Notes under the pieces: generated by a model | Told to the model about the DNA's origin: nothing | Database searches by the model: none | What the model saw: the letters and a program-made list of their open reading frames with translations, nothing else | Made by a program: the position numbers and the translations under genes | Part shown: piece by piece, positions 9,201-19,100 of the stretch | Position numbering within the stretch: position 1 is the first letter of the stretch | Layout: the number at the start of each line of letters is the position of its first letter | DNA from: Clostridia bacterium | GTDB taxonomy: Bacteria; Bacillota; Clostridia; Oscillospirales; Acutalibacteraceae | DNA: 64,000 bases | Assembly: GCA_017466365.1 (NCBI GenBank) | Contig: JAFTUG010000011.1 | Location: 1 to 64,000, forward strand | Direction: 5' to 3'

Positions 9201-12200
9201 ATGGAGCCGATATATATGCTCGCACCCTTAATTACGTTAAGCTTCTTGTTAGGAGAAAAATCAAAAAAAAGCTATGAGAATATTTATTCTGCTTTGGTTT
9301 CTGTAATTGCGTGCGGTGTTTGTTCCGTTTCGTGCATAGTCGCAGAATTAATTGGCTTTTATAATCCCGTATTTAATATGGTTATCGGTGTTTTACCCTC
9401 TCTTGCGGCTATCATATGCAAACTTGTAATCCGTAAAATTTCAAAATCTGACGGCTATTTTATTCCTTACAGATATACCAACGGCAAGCTTGTAAAGCTT
9501 TTGGAAATATTTTATGAAAGACATTACACAGTCTTTTTCTTGAAAAATAAATATGTTTTTGTCAGAAACATGCTGCTGATTGCCGGCGTATTAGGTTTTC
9601 TGTTTGGTGTTTGGCAAACAATAAATACCAACCAAACACCAAGCTCATTTCCTGTTGCACTCTGTTCGTTAATTACTGCATTTTTTGAGATTGCATTTTT
9701 CCTTTGCGGCAAAACTCGGCTTGCAAAAGCAGAAGAAAATTACAAGATTATATCAAAACGTGACAATGCAAGAGATTACATGAAAGCCGGATATGAGTTT
9801 CCTGACGATTACGAGTATTTATTCAGAAAGGTTAATGCAACCGAAAAACCCCATTTGCTTTATTCTACCATACATAACTATGCAGAAAGCCAGGATGGCA
9901 CAGAATCCATTAAACTCTATGATTTTGAAGAAAAACGATATACCAACTTTATTGATTATGAGCAAAACGATATCTTAAATGAATTTCTTAAATCCAACGG
10001 ACTTAAAGTAAATAACCTTTATGTCCAAGTTTTTACATTGCTTAATAAAGGAAACAATGTATTAATGAAAGCTTCCTCATACACGGACTTTGACCCGTAT
10101 TTGGCGGCTTTAATTAAGATAAAATCAGCGGAAACATATAAAACCATAGTTGTTGTTGATTCTAACGATTCAGGAAACGGCTTTATAAATCGTTACCGCA
10201 GAATTTTTAAAGAATATTTCGGAATTTCCGCTATTCCGGTCATAAGAAAATTCAAAGATGCAATCGCTGTTGATTACGATCAAGAAATTCCCAAAACATC
10301 CAAGTCAGGCGGAATAGATACTCTTTTCGGCGATATTTTTAATGAGGAAACTGAAAACATAATCGGTTCTGACAAGGTAAAAACAGATGTTATAGTTGTT
10401 ACTCCTGAAGATATACTCGACAGTGAGAACACCGATGCTTTGCGAAAATTTGCATCCGACATTAATTTTATAATCTATTATGATTTCAGCGAATGTGTTC
10501 ACGAAGAAACACTAATGTGCAAGATTGTTCATTCCGTGCTTGATTCAAATGACAAAATAAGCACGCTTTACATGACAGACGGCTTTTTTGATTTTAAGCA
10601 AGCTATTAATAATTTCTTTTCCGTCAGACCTTTTTATGAGGTTATAGTACCGAGAAAATATCCGCAAAAAAGCTACTGTACTGTTTGGAAATATGAATAT
10701 GCCGGCGAAATACAAGAAAGAGCTATCACAAATCCGTCCGTGGATTTCGGGATGCACCCCGTTCTGGCTGTTTACGGAATGAATCACCTGAACAACAATT
10801 GTATGCTTATAGCCGATGAAAACGACATATATGCAGAAACCTTTTCGGAGTTCGGGTCGCTATCCTCAACCATATCTAAAGTTGATTGTTTTGTAGGCTG
10901 GAAAGATTTGATAGACGGAAATTACGTTTATTGCAGTGTAACAGACAGATATAATAATATACCGCATACATATCTTGCCTTAAGGGGCTTGGGTATTCAG
11001 AGTGAATATATAAATATTATATCAAAGCCATATCTTTTGCGCGAATATCTTGCATATTTTTCAAAGTTCTTTTCTATGGAGCCGGATGCTTTAACTTCTT
11101 TTTCGGCAGCAATGATAAACACCTCCCGTGCTCTTGCATTGGAATGTATTGTAAAATGCTTTTTAGTAGGCTGCACCGAAAGTCAGATAAAGAACTATGC
11201 CGTAAAATTGCGTCTTGACCACACTAAAAGGTTAGAGCTGTTGCTTAAAGATATTCTGAATGAAACAGGACTTATTGATACCGAAATCGAGTTGAATACA
11301 GAATATCACAACGGTCTTTATTTTGTCAGCAAAGAAATATATGATGAGATAATCGACAAAACGGAATTTGTAAAAAAAGTATACTTTTCTGTTAACAATC
11401 AGCAAATTGTTCGTTATCAAAAAGATTTCAGATATCTTGTGCCGAGGCAAAAAATAGTTCTTGACGGGAAAAAATATACCGTTCTTAAAATAAACGGTAA
11501 CCATATTGAACTGAGCGATTCCCAGGCAAGAGAAGCTGTCTACTCAACAAGAATTATAAGATCTTGTCATGCATACAAAGCAAAAAAGCAAAGCACGGTG
11601 CAATACATTTCTCACAACAACAGCTCTTCCATGCAAATGACAAATATCATTTGTGACCTTGATGTTAACATACACGGAAGAATATCCTTCAAAGATTCCT
11701 ATTCGTTTGATGAATCAAAGCAAACGAACAACTATATGTATACCAAGGCATCATCTGTTTTTGTCAGAAAATATAAAGATGCAAACATATTGCGAGTCAA
11801 GTTCAAATTCCCGGAAGATATTACAAGCGAAAACCGTAATTCAATGGCACATACAATGGCGCTTCTGATAAATGAAATGCTGCCGACCTTTTTCCCCCGT
11901 CATTCAGAGCGCATCGTTCTGGCTTGTTCAGGTTGGAATGGTGAAATTCCTCTTGAAGCAGAAAAAGTCAATCTTGATTATATAGTTTCACTCTTCAAAT
12001 CCGACGATGAAGAGGCATGCTGTGATGACGAATTCTGCATATACATGTTTGAGGATTCTGAAATTGAAACGGGAGTTGTGAATGTTTTCTGGCAGGATGA
12101 AGAAATCAGGTATATGTTTAAAATTTTAGAGGACTACCTTTATTTCCTCGAAGTTGTTGACAGAGACACCAAAAACCGTATTTTCGGAGAAAACACGGAA

Positions 12201-13238
12201 AGACCTCTTCACGAGCTCAGAAAAGCATTGCTTCACCTTGTTGACCATCCTCTGGAAAACGGAATGACCGAATATGCAAACTCGATTCGCAGAACCCGAG
12301 ATACTTTCAATGAGAAAAGACTTATTAATACATATGCTATGGTCTGCGATTTTTGTGGAAAGCCGATAAAAAATAACGGCTCCAATAACAGCTATAAATT
12401 CTATCATTATGCCGGAAAACAAAGCTGTCCGCAATGCGCCTCAACAGCGGTTACAACCGAAGATATCGGTCAGGTAGCTTTGTGTGAAAGCATTGTAAAA
12501 GAATGGATTTCCGATTCCTACGGTGCAGCAATAACAGGTCCCTCATTTAACTCGCTTGAAGATGCCGAGTTCATTAATAAGCAAGCTAACCCCGATGAAT
12601 ATTATGCAACCACTGATGACAGGGATTACGGAACCATTGCTTATACTTCATTATGCAGCACCCAAGCTGATGTAAGCTTATTCCCGGACGAGGAGCTTAT
12701 GCTCCGTGTTGTAAGCGGAACCTCCGGAGAGAGAGCGTTGAGCAAATCATCTGATTGCGAAGACAGCGTACGCAGCGGCTATTTTACCGATAATGCCAAT
12801 GTTATATTGATTGAAAACGGTTTGCCCAGATTCCGCCACGAATCTGTACAGGCGCACGAGCTTACACATCAATGGCAATATGAAAAGCTCAGTACGGAGC
12901 TTGTTTATGCTGAACCGTGCCCTCTGACAATCCGTAATGACTTTGGTCAAAACGAAGATTTAACCCAATTCAAATTAGAAGGTCAATCTTCTTGGGTTGA
13001 ATGGTGTTATTTAAGAAAACACGGTCATTTTAAAGAAGCTGCAAAGCTTAAACGCTCGTTAATGAACAGCAACAACGTTTACGGCGTAGGTTTTCGTTGG
13101 TTCAGAAATCTTATTCGCATCGGAGGCACAGATAAATACAGCAGAATAAGACGGAGTTTTTCATTTAAACTTAAACGCTTAAAGTATCAAATTTTAAAAA
13201 ATCCGTACGGATTAATGATGCTGTATTTCGGAGAATAA
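9201..13238 (+). CDS. Giant membrane protein: degenerate helicase-like core, zinc ribbon and C-terminal zincin
   Basis: A 1345-aa protein. The N-terminal 170 residues contain about four hydrophobic segments. Residues 280-480 resemble an SF2 helicase/ATPase lobe, but the P-loop position (GNNVLMKASS, 284-293) lacks GKT and the DExH position reads YYDFSEC (near 425-432), so it looks catalytically dead. Four cysteines (C1049, C1052, C1076, C1079) form a probable LIM-like zinc site. The C-terminus holds a zincin: HELTH at 1219-1223 and a third-ligand candidate Glu1260 in EGQSSWVEW, an order resembling DA1-family peptidases (zinc finger plus zincin). It could process or unfold a substrate at the membrane (inference). 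It is the last gene of the plus operon, starting at ATG 9201 after GGAGGT, and ends at the shared terminator. Confidence 0.7.
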   Translation: MEPIYMLAPLITLSFLLGEKSKKSYENIYSALVSVIACGVCSVSCIVAELIGFYNPVFNMVIGVLPSLAAIICKLVIRKISKSDGYFIPYRYTNGKLVKLLEIFYERHYTVFFLKNKYVFVRNMLLIAGVLGFLFGVWQTINTNQTPSSFPVALCSLITAFFEIAFFLCGKTRLAKAEENYKIISKRDNARDYMKAGYEFPDDYEYLFRKVNATEKPHLLYSTIHNYAESQDGTESIKLYDFEEKRYTNFIDYEQNDILNEFLKSNGLKVNNLYVQVFTLLNKGNNVLMKASSYTDFDPYLAALIKIKSAETYKTIVVVDSNDSGNGFINRYRRIFKEYFGISAIPVIRKFKDAIAVDYDQEIPKTSKSGGIDTLFGDIFNEETENIIGSDKVKTDVIVVTPEDILDSENTDALRKFASDINFIIYYDFSECVHEETLMCKIVHSVLDSNDKISTLYMTDGFFDFKQAINNFFSVRPFYEVIVPRKYPQKSYCTVWKYEYAGEIQERAITNPSVDFGMHPVLAVYGMNHLNNNCMLIADENDIYAETFSEFGSLSSTISKVDCFVGWKDLIDGNYVYCSVTDRYNNIPHTYLALRGLGIQSEYINIISKPYLLREYLAYFSKFFSMEPDALTSFSAAMINTSRALALECIVKCFLVGCTESQIKNYAVKLRLDHTKRLELLLKDILNETGLIDTEIELNTEYHNGLYFVSKEIYDEIIDKTEFVKKVYFSVNNQQIVRYQKDFRYLVPRQKIVLDGKKYTVLKINGNHIELSDSQAREAVYSTRIIRSCHAYKAKKQSTVQYISHNNSSSMQMTNIICDLDVNIHGRISFKDSYSFDESKQTNNYMYTKASSVFVRKYKDANILRVKFKFPEDITSENRNSMAHTMALLINEMLPTFFPRHSERIVLACSGWNGEIPLEAEKVNLDYIVSLFKSDDEEACCDDEFCIYMFEDSEIETGVVNVFWQDEEIRYMFKILEDYLYFLEVVDRDTKNRIFGENTERPLHELRKALLHLVDHPLENGMTEYANSIRRTRDTFNEKRLINTYAMVCDFCGKPIKNNGSNNSYKFYHYAGKQSCPQCASTAVTTEDIGQVALCESIVKEWISDSYGAAITGPSFNSLEDAEFINKQANPDEYYATTDDRDYGTIAYTSLCSTQADVSLFPDEELMLRVVSGTSGERALSKSSDCEDSVRSGYFTDNANVILIENGLPRFRHESVQAHELTHQWQYEKLSTELVYAEPCPLTIRNDFGQNEDLTQFKLEGQSSWVEWCYLRKHGHFKEAAKLKRSLMNSNNVYGVGFRWFRNLIRIGGTDKYSRIRRSFSFKLKRLKYQILKNPYGLMMLYFGE

Positions 13239-13252
13239 TTCCTATATGCAAC

Positions 13253-13284
13253 AAAAAGCACCTTGAAATTCAAGGTGCTTTTTT
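13253..13284. terminator. Bidirectional terminator between convergent operons
   Basis: Stem AAAAAGCACCTTGA / TCAAGGTGCTTTTT with a tiny loop. It serves both the plus-strand vWA-to-zincin operon (ends 13238) and the minus-strand M48-to-immunity operon (ends 13301), separating the two halves of the cluster. Confidence 0.85.
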
Positions 13285-13300
13285 CTGTGTGATTCATACA

Positions 13301-13696
13301 TTATTTTGATGAATTGGTAATAACATATTCCAGCAATGAATCAGAATGCTCCGTAAGCGTTCCTTTGTGGAAAATATAAACCTTACCGGAAGCCTCCTGC
13401 ACGGCAAGAGCTCCATCAAAATGCAAATCCTCAAGAACATAATATTTATCAGGAAGCATAAAACGCTCCCTTGCTTCTTTTGTTGTTTTAACAACATCAA
13501 GCCATTTAACATTTATAATGCTTGTAAGCTCAACGTTTTTTGCAGATACCTGACCAAAGTTCATCAAACAAAGCTTATAATCATTAGCAAAGAAAAGGTC
13601 AAGTTCAAATTCTGCTTTTTCGATTTGAGCTTCCGTTACCGGTTCGCCGGCACTGAAGGTATTAACCTTTTTTAAAGACTCCAAGAAATTGTTCAT
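13301..13696 (-). CDS. SUKH/SMI1-KNR4 family immunity protein
   Basis: A 131-aa cytoplasmic protein with the SMI1/KNR4 pattern: an N-terminal AEFELDLFFANDYKLCL segment with FG in NFGQVS, an ELTSI strand, WLDVV, YYVLEDLHFDGALAVQ, and a short C-terminal helix (SLLEYVI). SUKH proteins neutralise a variety of toxic nucleases in polymorphic-toxin systems. Its ATG overlaps the stop of the upstream LHH-nuclease gene by one base (TAATG), the tight coupling expected of a toxin and its antidote. It is the last gene of the minus-strand operon. The family call is secure; that it specifically protects against the neighbouring LHH protein is inferred from position. Confidence 0.85.
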   Translation of the reverse strand: MNNFLESLKKVNTFSAGEPVTEAQIEKAEFELDLFFANDYKLCLMNFGQVSAKNVELTSIINVKWLDVVKTTKEARERFMLPDKYYVLEDLHFDGALAVQEASGKVYIFHKGTLTEHSDSLLEYVITNSSK

Positions 13697-14307
13697 TAGT
13701 AATCACCATCCTCAATATATTCAAGAGCCGCGCCTCGATCTATCCAATAATCGCTTCTTTCCTTGTTGAAATCATCACGGTCTATTTCACTGGTTTTTGT
13801 CTTATCATGCAAAACATTGTCGTTTCCCACGCCTCGGTGTTCATCTCTTGTCAGCTCTGCCAAAGGAGAATCTTCCTTTTGACCTATGTGGTGAAGCTCA
13901 ATAATATCGCCGTCTTCCGTCATTGGGCTTAATCCTTCAGCCATTCTTTGAGCATTATCACGTCCTTTGTGATCGCATACTCCATGCAATTCGATATCAC
14001 TTCTGACAAGCGCATGTTTAGGTGGGTCTCCGTAAACCTCCTCATGCAGATTTGCATTTTTATATACATCAAGTTCTTCTTTTGAGGAAACATAATTATT
14101 TATTTCATCGCTATACGGACTGTTTTCTTTTATATCGCCAACTGAATTCTCCCCATCGCTTTTGCTGTTATCAAGATTGCTCTCGACATCATCCACTCTT
14201 TCCTGATATTCGGTTTCTTCCTCCGGAGAGTAATTATCGCTTTCGATGTTAGTCTCCGTGCTTTCATTTACTTCCGAGGTTTCGGAAGTTGAAATTTCAC
14301 TACTCAT
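13696..14307 (-). CDS. LHH-type HNH/EndoVII nuclease toxin with acidic N-terminus
   Basis: A 203-aa protein. Residues 1-75 are a low-complexity, Ser/Thr/Glu-rich acidic segment with no signal peptide and no visible WXG/LXG or T6SS adaptor. Residues 115-195 form the LHH nuclease: NAQRMAEGLSPM, then IIELHH (His139, His140), EHRG (His157), NVLHD (His167) and YWIDRG. This matches the HNH/Endo VII toxin family named for its conserved Leu-His-His, which cleaves nucleic acid. Full polymorphic toxins carry a large trafficking domain; here only the short acidic leader is present, so export would depend on an unfamiliar signal. AGGAGG precedes ATG 14307. It lies 39 bp after the Ig-like gene and overlaps the SUKH immunity gene. 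This is the most likely cargo of the cluster. Confidence 0.83.
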   Translation of the reverse strand: MSSEISTSETSEVNESTETNIESDNYSPEEETEYQERVDDVESNLDNSKSDGENSVGDIKENSPYSDEINNYVSSKEELDVYKNANLHEEVYGDPPKHALVRSDIELHGVCDHKGRDNAQRMAEGLSPMTEDGDIIELHHIGQKEDSPLAELTRDEHRGVGNDNVLHDKTKTSEIDRDDFNKERSDYWIDRGAALEYIEDGDY

Positions 14308-14346
14308 TTTATCCTCCTGATTTTATTCTTTTATGTTTATCCGGGA

Positions 14347-16170
14347 TTAAACAGCAATTGATATGCAATATATTAAAGCAGCAATTGCCGAAATACATAT
14401 AATAACAGACGGAGCCAAGCTTGTTGTTTTGGTGTTGCCTATTATGCTTTGCTCAAACTCTTTATTTTTATTATCAACAAAAACAGATAACAGACCGAAA
14501 ACAGCCGCCGCCAAGCCGCTCAAAATGCCGTAAGGAATTTCAATGAAAGATAAAATCAATGTTAAGATAATAATAAACACTGCAATCGCTTTAAAGGGAT
14601 TGCTTTTTTTATATAATGTGCTTATAACCTCAACATCGGTTCCGGCTTTGACTTTGCCGTCTGCAGAACAGAACTCAACAGAAGCTTTTCCAAGATGTTC
14701 CGTGCTGATAGTATGTCCGTCATATTTTATAACGTCTCCGTTTTGAACAATATTCCAGTATACATTCGTATCAAAAGCATTATTGGGAACAGCAGTAACC
14801 TCAAACGGAATTTTCTGTCCGATAGTTGCTTTTATACAGTTGCCATATACTGACGGAACCTTAAGCTCCGAAACTTTGGGTTTTACCGTAATCTCAACAC
14901 ATTCGCTGACGCTTTCTGCTTTAAGATATATACGGCATATACCGGAAGATATCGCCTTTACCTGACCGTCTTGAGAAACCGTTGCAATTCCTGAATCTGA
15001 TGATATCCACTCAAGAGAATGAACATTATCTGCATTTTCGGGATACACGGCAGCATTTAACCAAACCGAGCCTTCCTCTTCAAGAATATATGCATTACTG
15101 TCAAATGTTATCTTGTTAATCCTGTTTCTCTTTATAACGGTAACGCTTTTTCTTAAGATAGGAACTATGTCTCCAACCTGATAAACTTCAACTGTTGCTT
15201 CTCCGCTGTTTATTCCGACCAATCTGTCAGGAAATGCCTGAACCACCTTTTCGTTAAGCGACTTCACATATATATCGGACGCAAAAGCTCCTTCAGGTAT
15301 GGTTCGTATTCTTACAGGTGTGCTGCTGCCGGACTCCAACACGCTCTCAAAATCCGCCAAAACAACGGCTTCAACAGTTGTGACCGCTTCATACACGGCA
15401 TAATTGCAGCTCTTAAGCTGATCTGCAAGTTTAGAGACCGTCGGCTTAATCAAAAGATAATCTATTATCTCTCGGAAATATCCAATAAGCTCATCAAGCG
15501 TCATCTCCAAAACAAGCAAATCCTTTTTGACCTGTATTGTTCTGAATCCTTCCGCCATAACAATTATCATGCTTCTTTTTCCGACAAAAGAATTAGTTCT
15601 TAAAAATGCATCGGCATTTTTAAAGCTGTCAAATATGAATATGCCGGTTTTGGCTGCCGAAACATCACCTGACAGCTCTGCCTTCACGGTACAAAGATTC
15701 TGATAATTCTCAAAAGCCAAGAATTCTCTTTCGTATGAAACCGAATCGTTTGACATCACAAGGGCATTCACAAAGCTCTCCTGCATACAAGCATTTTCAA
15801 AAAACACAGATAACAGAAGCTCTTTATCATAATGGATTTCGTGCTTTATGAGGGCTTCCGAAAGAATCTTACACCTGCTTGAAACAGGAATATTATTTTT
15901 AAAATCCTCGTGTAACAAACTTTTGCAATCCGGACAATTACCGTCAACAAAAGATTTCAGAACGGCAGCTTCAAACTTATCTGAAACAAAAGTTAAAGAG
16001 AAGCTGTCATTAAGCTCATCTGATATGCCCTGACACATTTTACAGCACCAAAAATCAAATGGCTCTAAAAGATAATTCGTTATTGAGCTGTAAGGAGAAA
16101 ATGCCTCTCCGTCAACAAGTATTTTGCTTTTGCGTTGGTAAGGATTATAAGTCAAAACAACATCATTCAT
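14347..16170 (-). CDS. Ig-like (Big_2) protein with N-terminal cysteine motifs and three C-terminal TM segments
   Basis: A 607-aa protein. Near residues 40-90 are paired cysteines (CCKMC and NCPDC) that could hold zinc. A mixed alpha/beta region follows to about 260, then a run of beta-rich Ig-like domains; the clearest is a Big_2-type repeat (YPENADNVHSLEWISSD...GIATVSQDGQVKAISSG). The last 90 residues contain three hydrophobic helices. There is no signal peptide, so orientation of the Ig-like part is uncertain. ATG 16170 with AGGTGGG just upstream is preferred over a TTG at 16191 that overlaps the ATPase stop. It sits between the HerA-like ATPase (17 bp upstream) and the toxin gene. It is probably a structural membrane component; function unknown. 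Confidence 0.65.
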   Translation of the reverse strand: MNDVVLTYNPYQRKSKILVDGEAFSPYSSITNYLLEPFDFWCCKMCQGISDELNDSFSLTFVSDKFEAAVLKSFVDGNCPDCKSLLHEDFKNNIPVSSRCKILSEALIKHEIHYDKELLLSVFFENACMQESFVNALVMSNDSVSYEREFLAFENYQNLCTVKAELSGDVSAAKTGIFIFDSFKNADAFLRTNSFVGKRSMIIVMAEGFRTIQVKKDLLVLEMTLDELIGYFREIIDYLLIKPTVSKLADQLKSCNYAVYEAVTTVEAVVLADFESVLESGSSTPVRIRTIPEGAFASDIYVKSLNEKVVQAFPDRLVGINSGEATVEVYQVGDIVPILRKSVTVIKRNRINKITFDSNAYILEEEGSVWLNAAVYPENADNVHSLEWISSDSGIATVSQDGQVKAISSGICRIYLKAESVSECVEITVKPKVSELKVPSVYGNCIKATIGQKIPFEVTAVPNNAFDTNVYWNIVQNGDVIKYDGHTISTEHLGKASVEFCSADGKVKAGTDVEVISTLYKKSNPFKAIAVFIIILTLILSFIEIPYGILSGLAAAVFGLLSVFVDNKNKEFEQSIIGNTKTTSLAPSVIICISAIAALIYCISIAV

Positions 16171-16187
16171 ATTTGACCCACCTGTAA

Positions 16188-19100
16188 TCAATTGAATATC
16201 GTTTCAAAGACTGCCAAGTATCTGTCATCATTTCTGAAATCTTTCATTAAACAGAACAACAAATACTTTATGGTCTTTATTTTTGTTTGTTCGTTATCAA
16301 AAACAACGAAGCTGTCCAAAGCCGCAAAAAATGTTTCATACCATTTTTTGATGGACTTGGTCGGCAGAGCTTTTAAATCTGTTTTGAGAAGCTTAACTCC
16401 TTCAAAATCGCAAGGGATAGCCTTCGCCATGCCTCCGCAGTTTATAATGCTTGTCAGCACCTTTGCAAAATCATATTTATTTGCAGACTCTATCTTTCCG
16501 AAGAAGCTGATCAAAAGCTCATTGATTTCGCTTTTTTTAAGAGAAGGAAGTTCAGAAGCCAAAACAATTTCGGTTAAAGAATCCGGACAGTATGCACCAC
16601 TTTCCTTTTGTTTGAAAAGCTCTGTCACAAGCTTACCGTTAAGGATGGCAAGCGATTTTTTATCAACCTTCTGAATTTCGCCCTTAATTTTAGGGCAGTA
16701 CGGTACAGCAGTAAGAACCGATTCTAACCAATCGTTTTGCCATACAACCGCCTTTCCCTTGGGGAGCTTTGAAATTTCTTTGATTTGATTGTCGTTTAAG
16801 CACAGCGCTCTGCCCACTATATCGCAATCCGTGGCTTCCGGCAATCTCATTATTATTTTTGTGTTTGTGTTTTTTATTGCAGAAATATCAACCGATGTAG
16901 GCGACTGATCAATTATTATAAAACCTTCGCCGTAAGTACGCATTTCCGCTATGGAGTTGCAAATCATTTCAACTGATTTTCCCGCAAGATTCGATGATTC
17001 CTGCGATTGGTCATGTGAAACTCGCTTGAGCAAATTATGCGCCTCTTCAAGCACTGTTACATGTTTTAAAGGAGCATTTTCCTCTTCTGCGGTTGACATG
17101 CGGTATTCATTCAATTTTAAAACAAGAATACCCATAATTAATGATTTTGTTTCCGAAGAACCTACTCTGCTGATATCCACTATGGTGTTCTCATCAAAAA
17201 GAACTCGGTCCGCAATATCGAAAGCATCGGAAAAAACCTGCCCTGTTATTCCCACAGTCAATGATTTAATTCTTGTTGCCAAAGATCCGATATAATCGCC
17301 TTTTGTATCTGCAGAATAAGACGATTTATTAATTATTTCAGGAAGAACATCCAACACATCTTCAAAAGTCGGGAACTTATTTCTTCCGTTATCAAAATGT
17401 ATCGAGCTTGTCAAATCCCAGCCGCATCTCTCATATGCTCTTTCAACGGAATCCTTCAGTATTGCCGGCATAGCGGCATAAAGAGGCCAACATGCGTTAA
17501 ATATTTCTATCAGCCTGTCGATATGTTCGAGAACATGGATGTTTTCGTGGAACTTGAACGGATTGATTTTAAGCATGCGGTAATAATCAGGGTTTGTTGT
17601 GAAAATATTGATATTTTCCATTCCGCCCAAATCCTTTTTGTACTCACCTTTTGCAGGTTCAATAACGAGGAACTTAATTCCTTTATCCGCCAGTTGAGTC
17701 AAAATCTGATATGCTGTATTTGACTTGCCCGAACCGGTCGAACCGGAAATAAAGCAATGAGACGTTAACGAATTAACATCCAGATCAACCGTGGTTTTTT
17801 CTTCCTGCCCCATATGATAGATATTGCCCAGGCAGATATGAGGGCTGTCATTGCAGCTGCCATCGGTTGAAATAACATTACGTCCGAATTCAGCCATTTT
17901 TAAAGAAGTAACTCCCGTAACAGAACGTCTCGGCAATCCCAGAAGAACAGGCAGTTCACTTCCGCTTATCAACGATGCGGGGGTAACCTGCTGAACGCTG
18001 TATTCCGGGAAAATATTAACCTCTATTTGGGGATGAATACAATAACCGATATATTCCAGCAACCTTCTTGTATTCGCTTGGTTGGAAGAATCCCAAATAT
18101 TAACAAAAGAATTTTCCAACGAAGATTTCTGACCTGACATCAAAGCCTTATACGAATTTGCTGCAACAACCGCTGTTTGTATGTCTTCGGAAATAAAATA
18201 TCCTGCACACTCCCACATTCCGTACGCTTCGCATTCCTTGATTCTTTCCAAATGACCGTCGATTTGACTCATAAGGTTTTTTATGGATTTGTTTTCATGG
18301 TTCAAGGTAAGATTTCTGGAATCACCTTTTGTTATCGTTTCGCTCTGATTGCTGCCTTGGGAGCTGCCTTCGCTTGTGCCTTCAGAAACCGCATTCGCCC
18401 ATGCATTGCTTGAACTGTATCCTGTGCTTGAGCTTGTAGAGCGGCTTTTGTTTGTATTAAAGAAACCGAAGCCGAAGCCGTGTCCGTGAGAAACAGATGA
18501 TGATTCCGAAGTGTTTTTGCTTCGGGTCAATGTGACAGAATTTGAAACACTTCTGTTGATAGTATCGGAAAAGCTTTTGAATGTTCCGTCAGAAACGGCT
18601 TTGCTGTCATTTTTGCCATATGATAAGGAAACACCCGAAAGAGGCGATAAGGTTGAATAAAGCTCTTCCAAGCCGCGTTTTCTCTCCTCCAAAGCAGGCT
18701 TGCTTAAAGGAGTTGCCAAAATAACGGCGGTATATGTACTTCCCTTCATTGTGTCTATAAACTTTTCAATTCCCTGAACAAAGTTTTCTTTCTCTTCATC
18801 TCTTGTTGACGGAATTACCGAAACACCGGCAACGTTTTTTGAAGAGGAGCAATCCGTGTTCAAAAGTGTATCCGAGAAAAGCTTTTCAATACGGTTATTT
18901 CTCAATGCGGTAACATCGCTTCCCGGGAAATTACCCATCAAGCCTTTTTCCAGAATAACTCCTGCGGTGGCAACATTGTAACGGGAATAAACTCCGAGAT
19001 AAAATTCGATTTTTTCGGAATTGCTGTCTATAATCAGCACTGCCGTGCTGCCCAAATCCTGCAAAGCACTGTAAACGCTTATAAGCTTATCGTTTATATC

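Noticed and set aside
9201-13238. Active SF2 helicase
   Set aside because: The P-loop Lys/Thr and the DExH acidic pair are missing at the expected positions.
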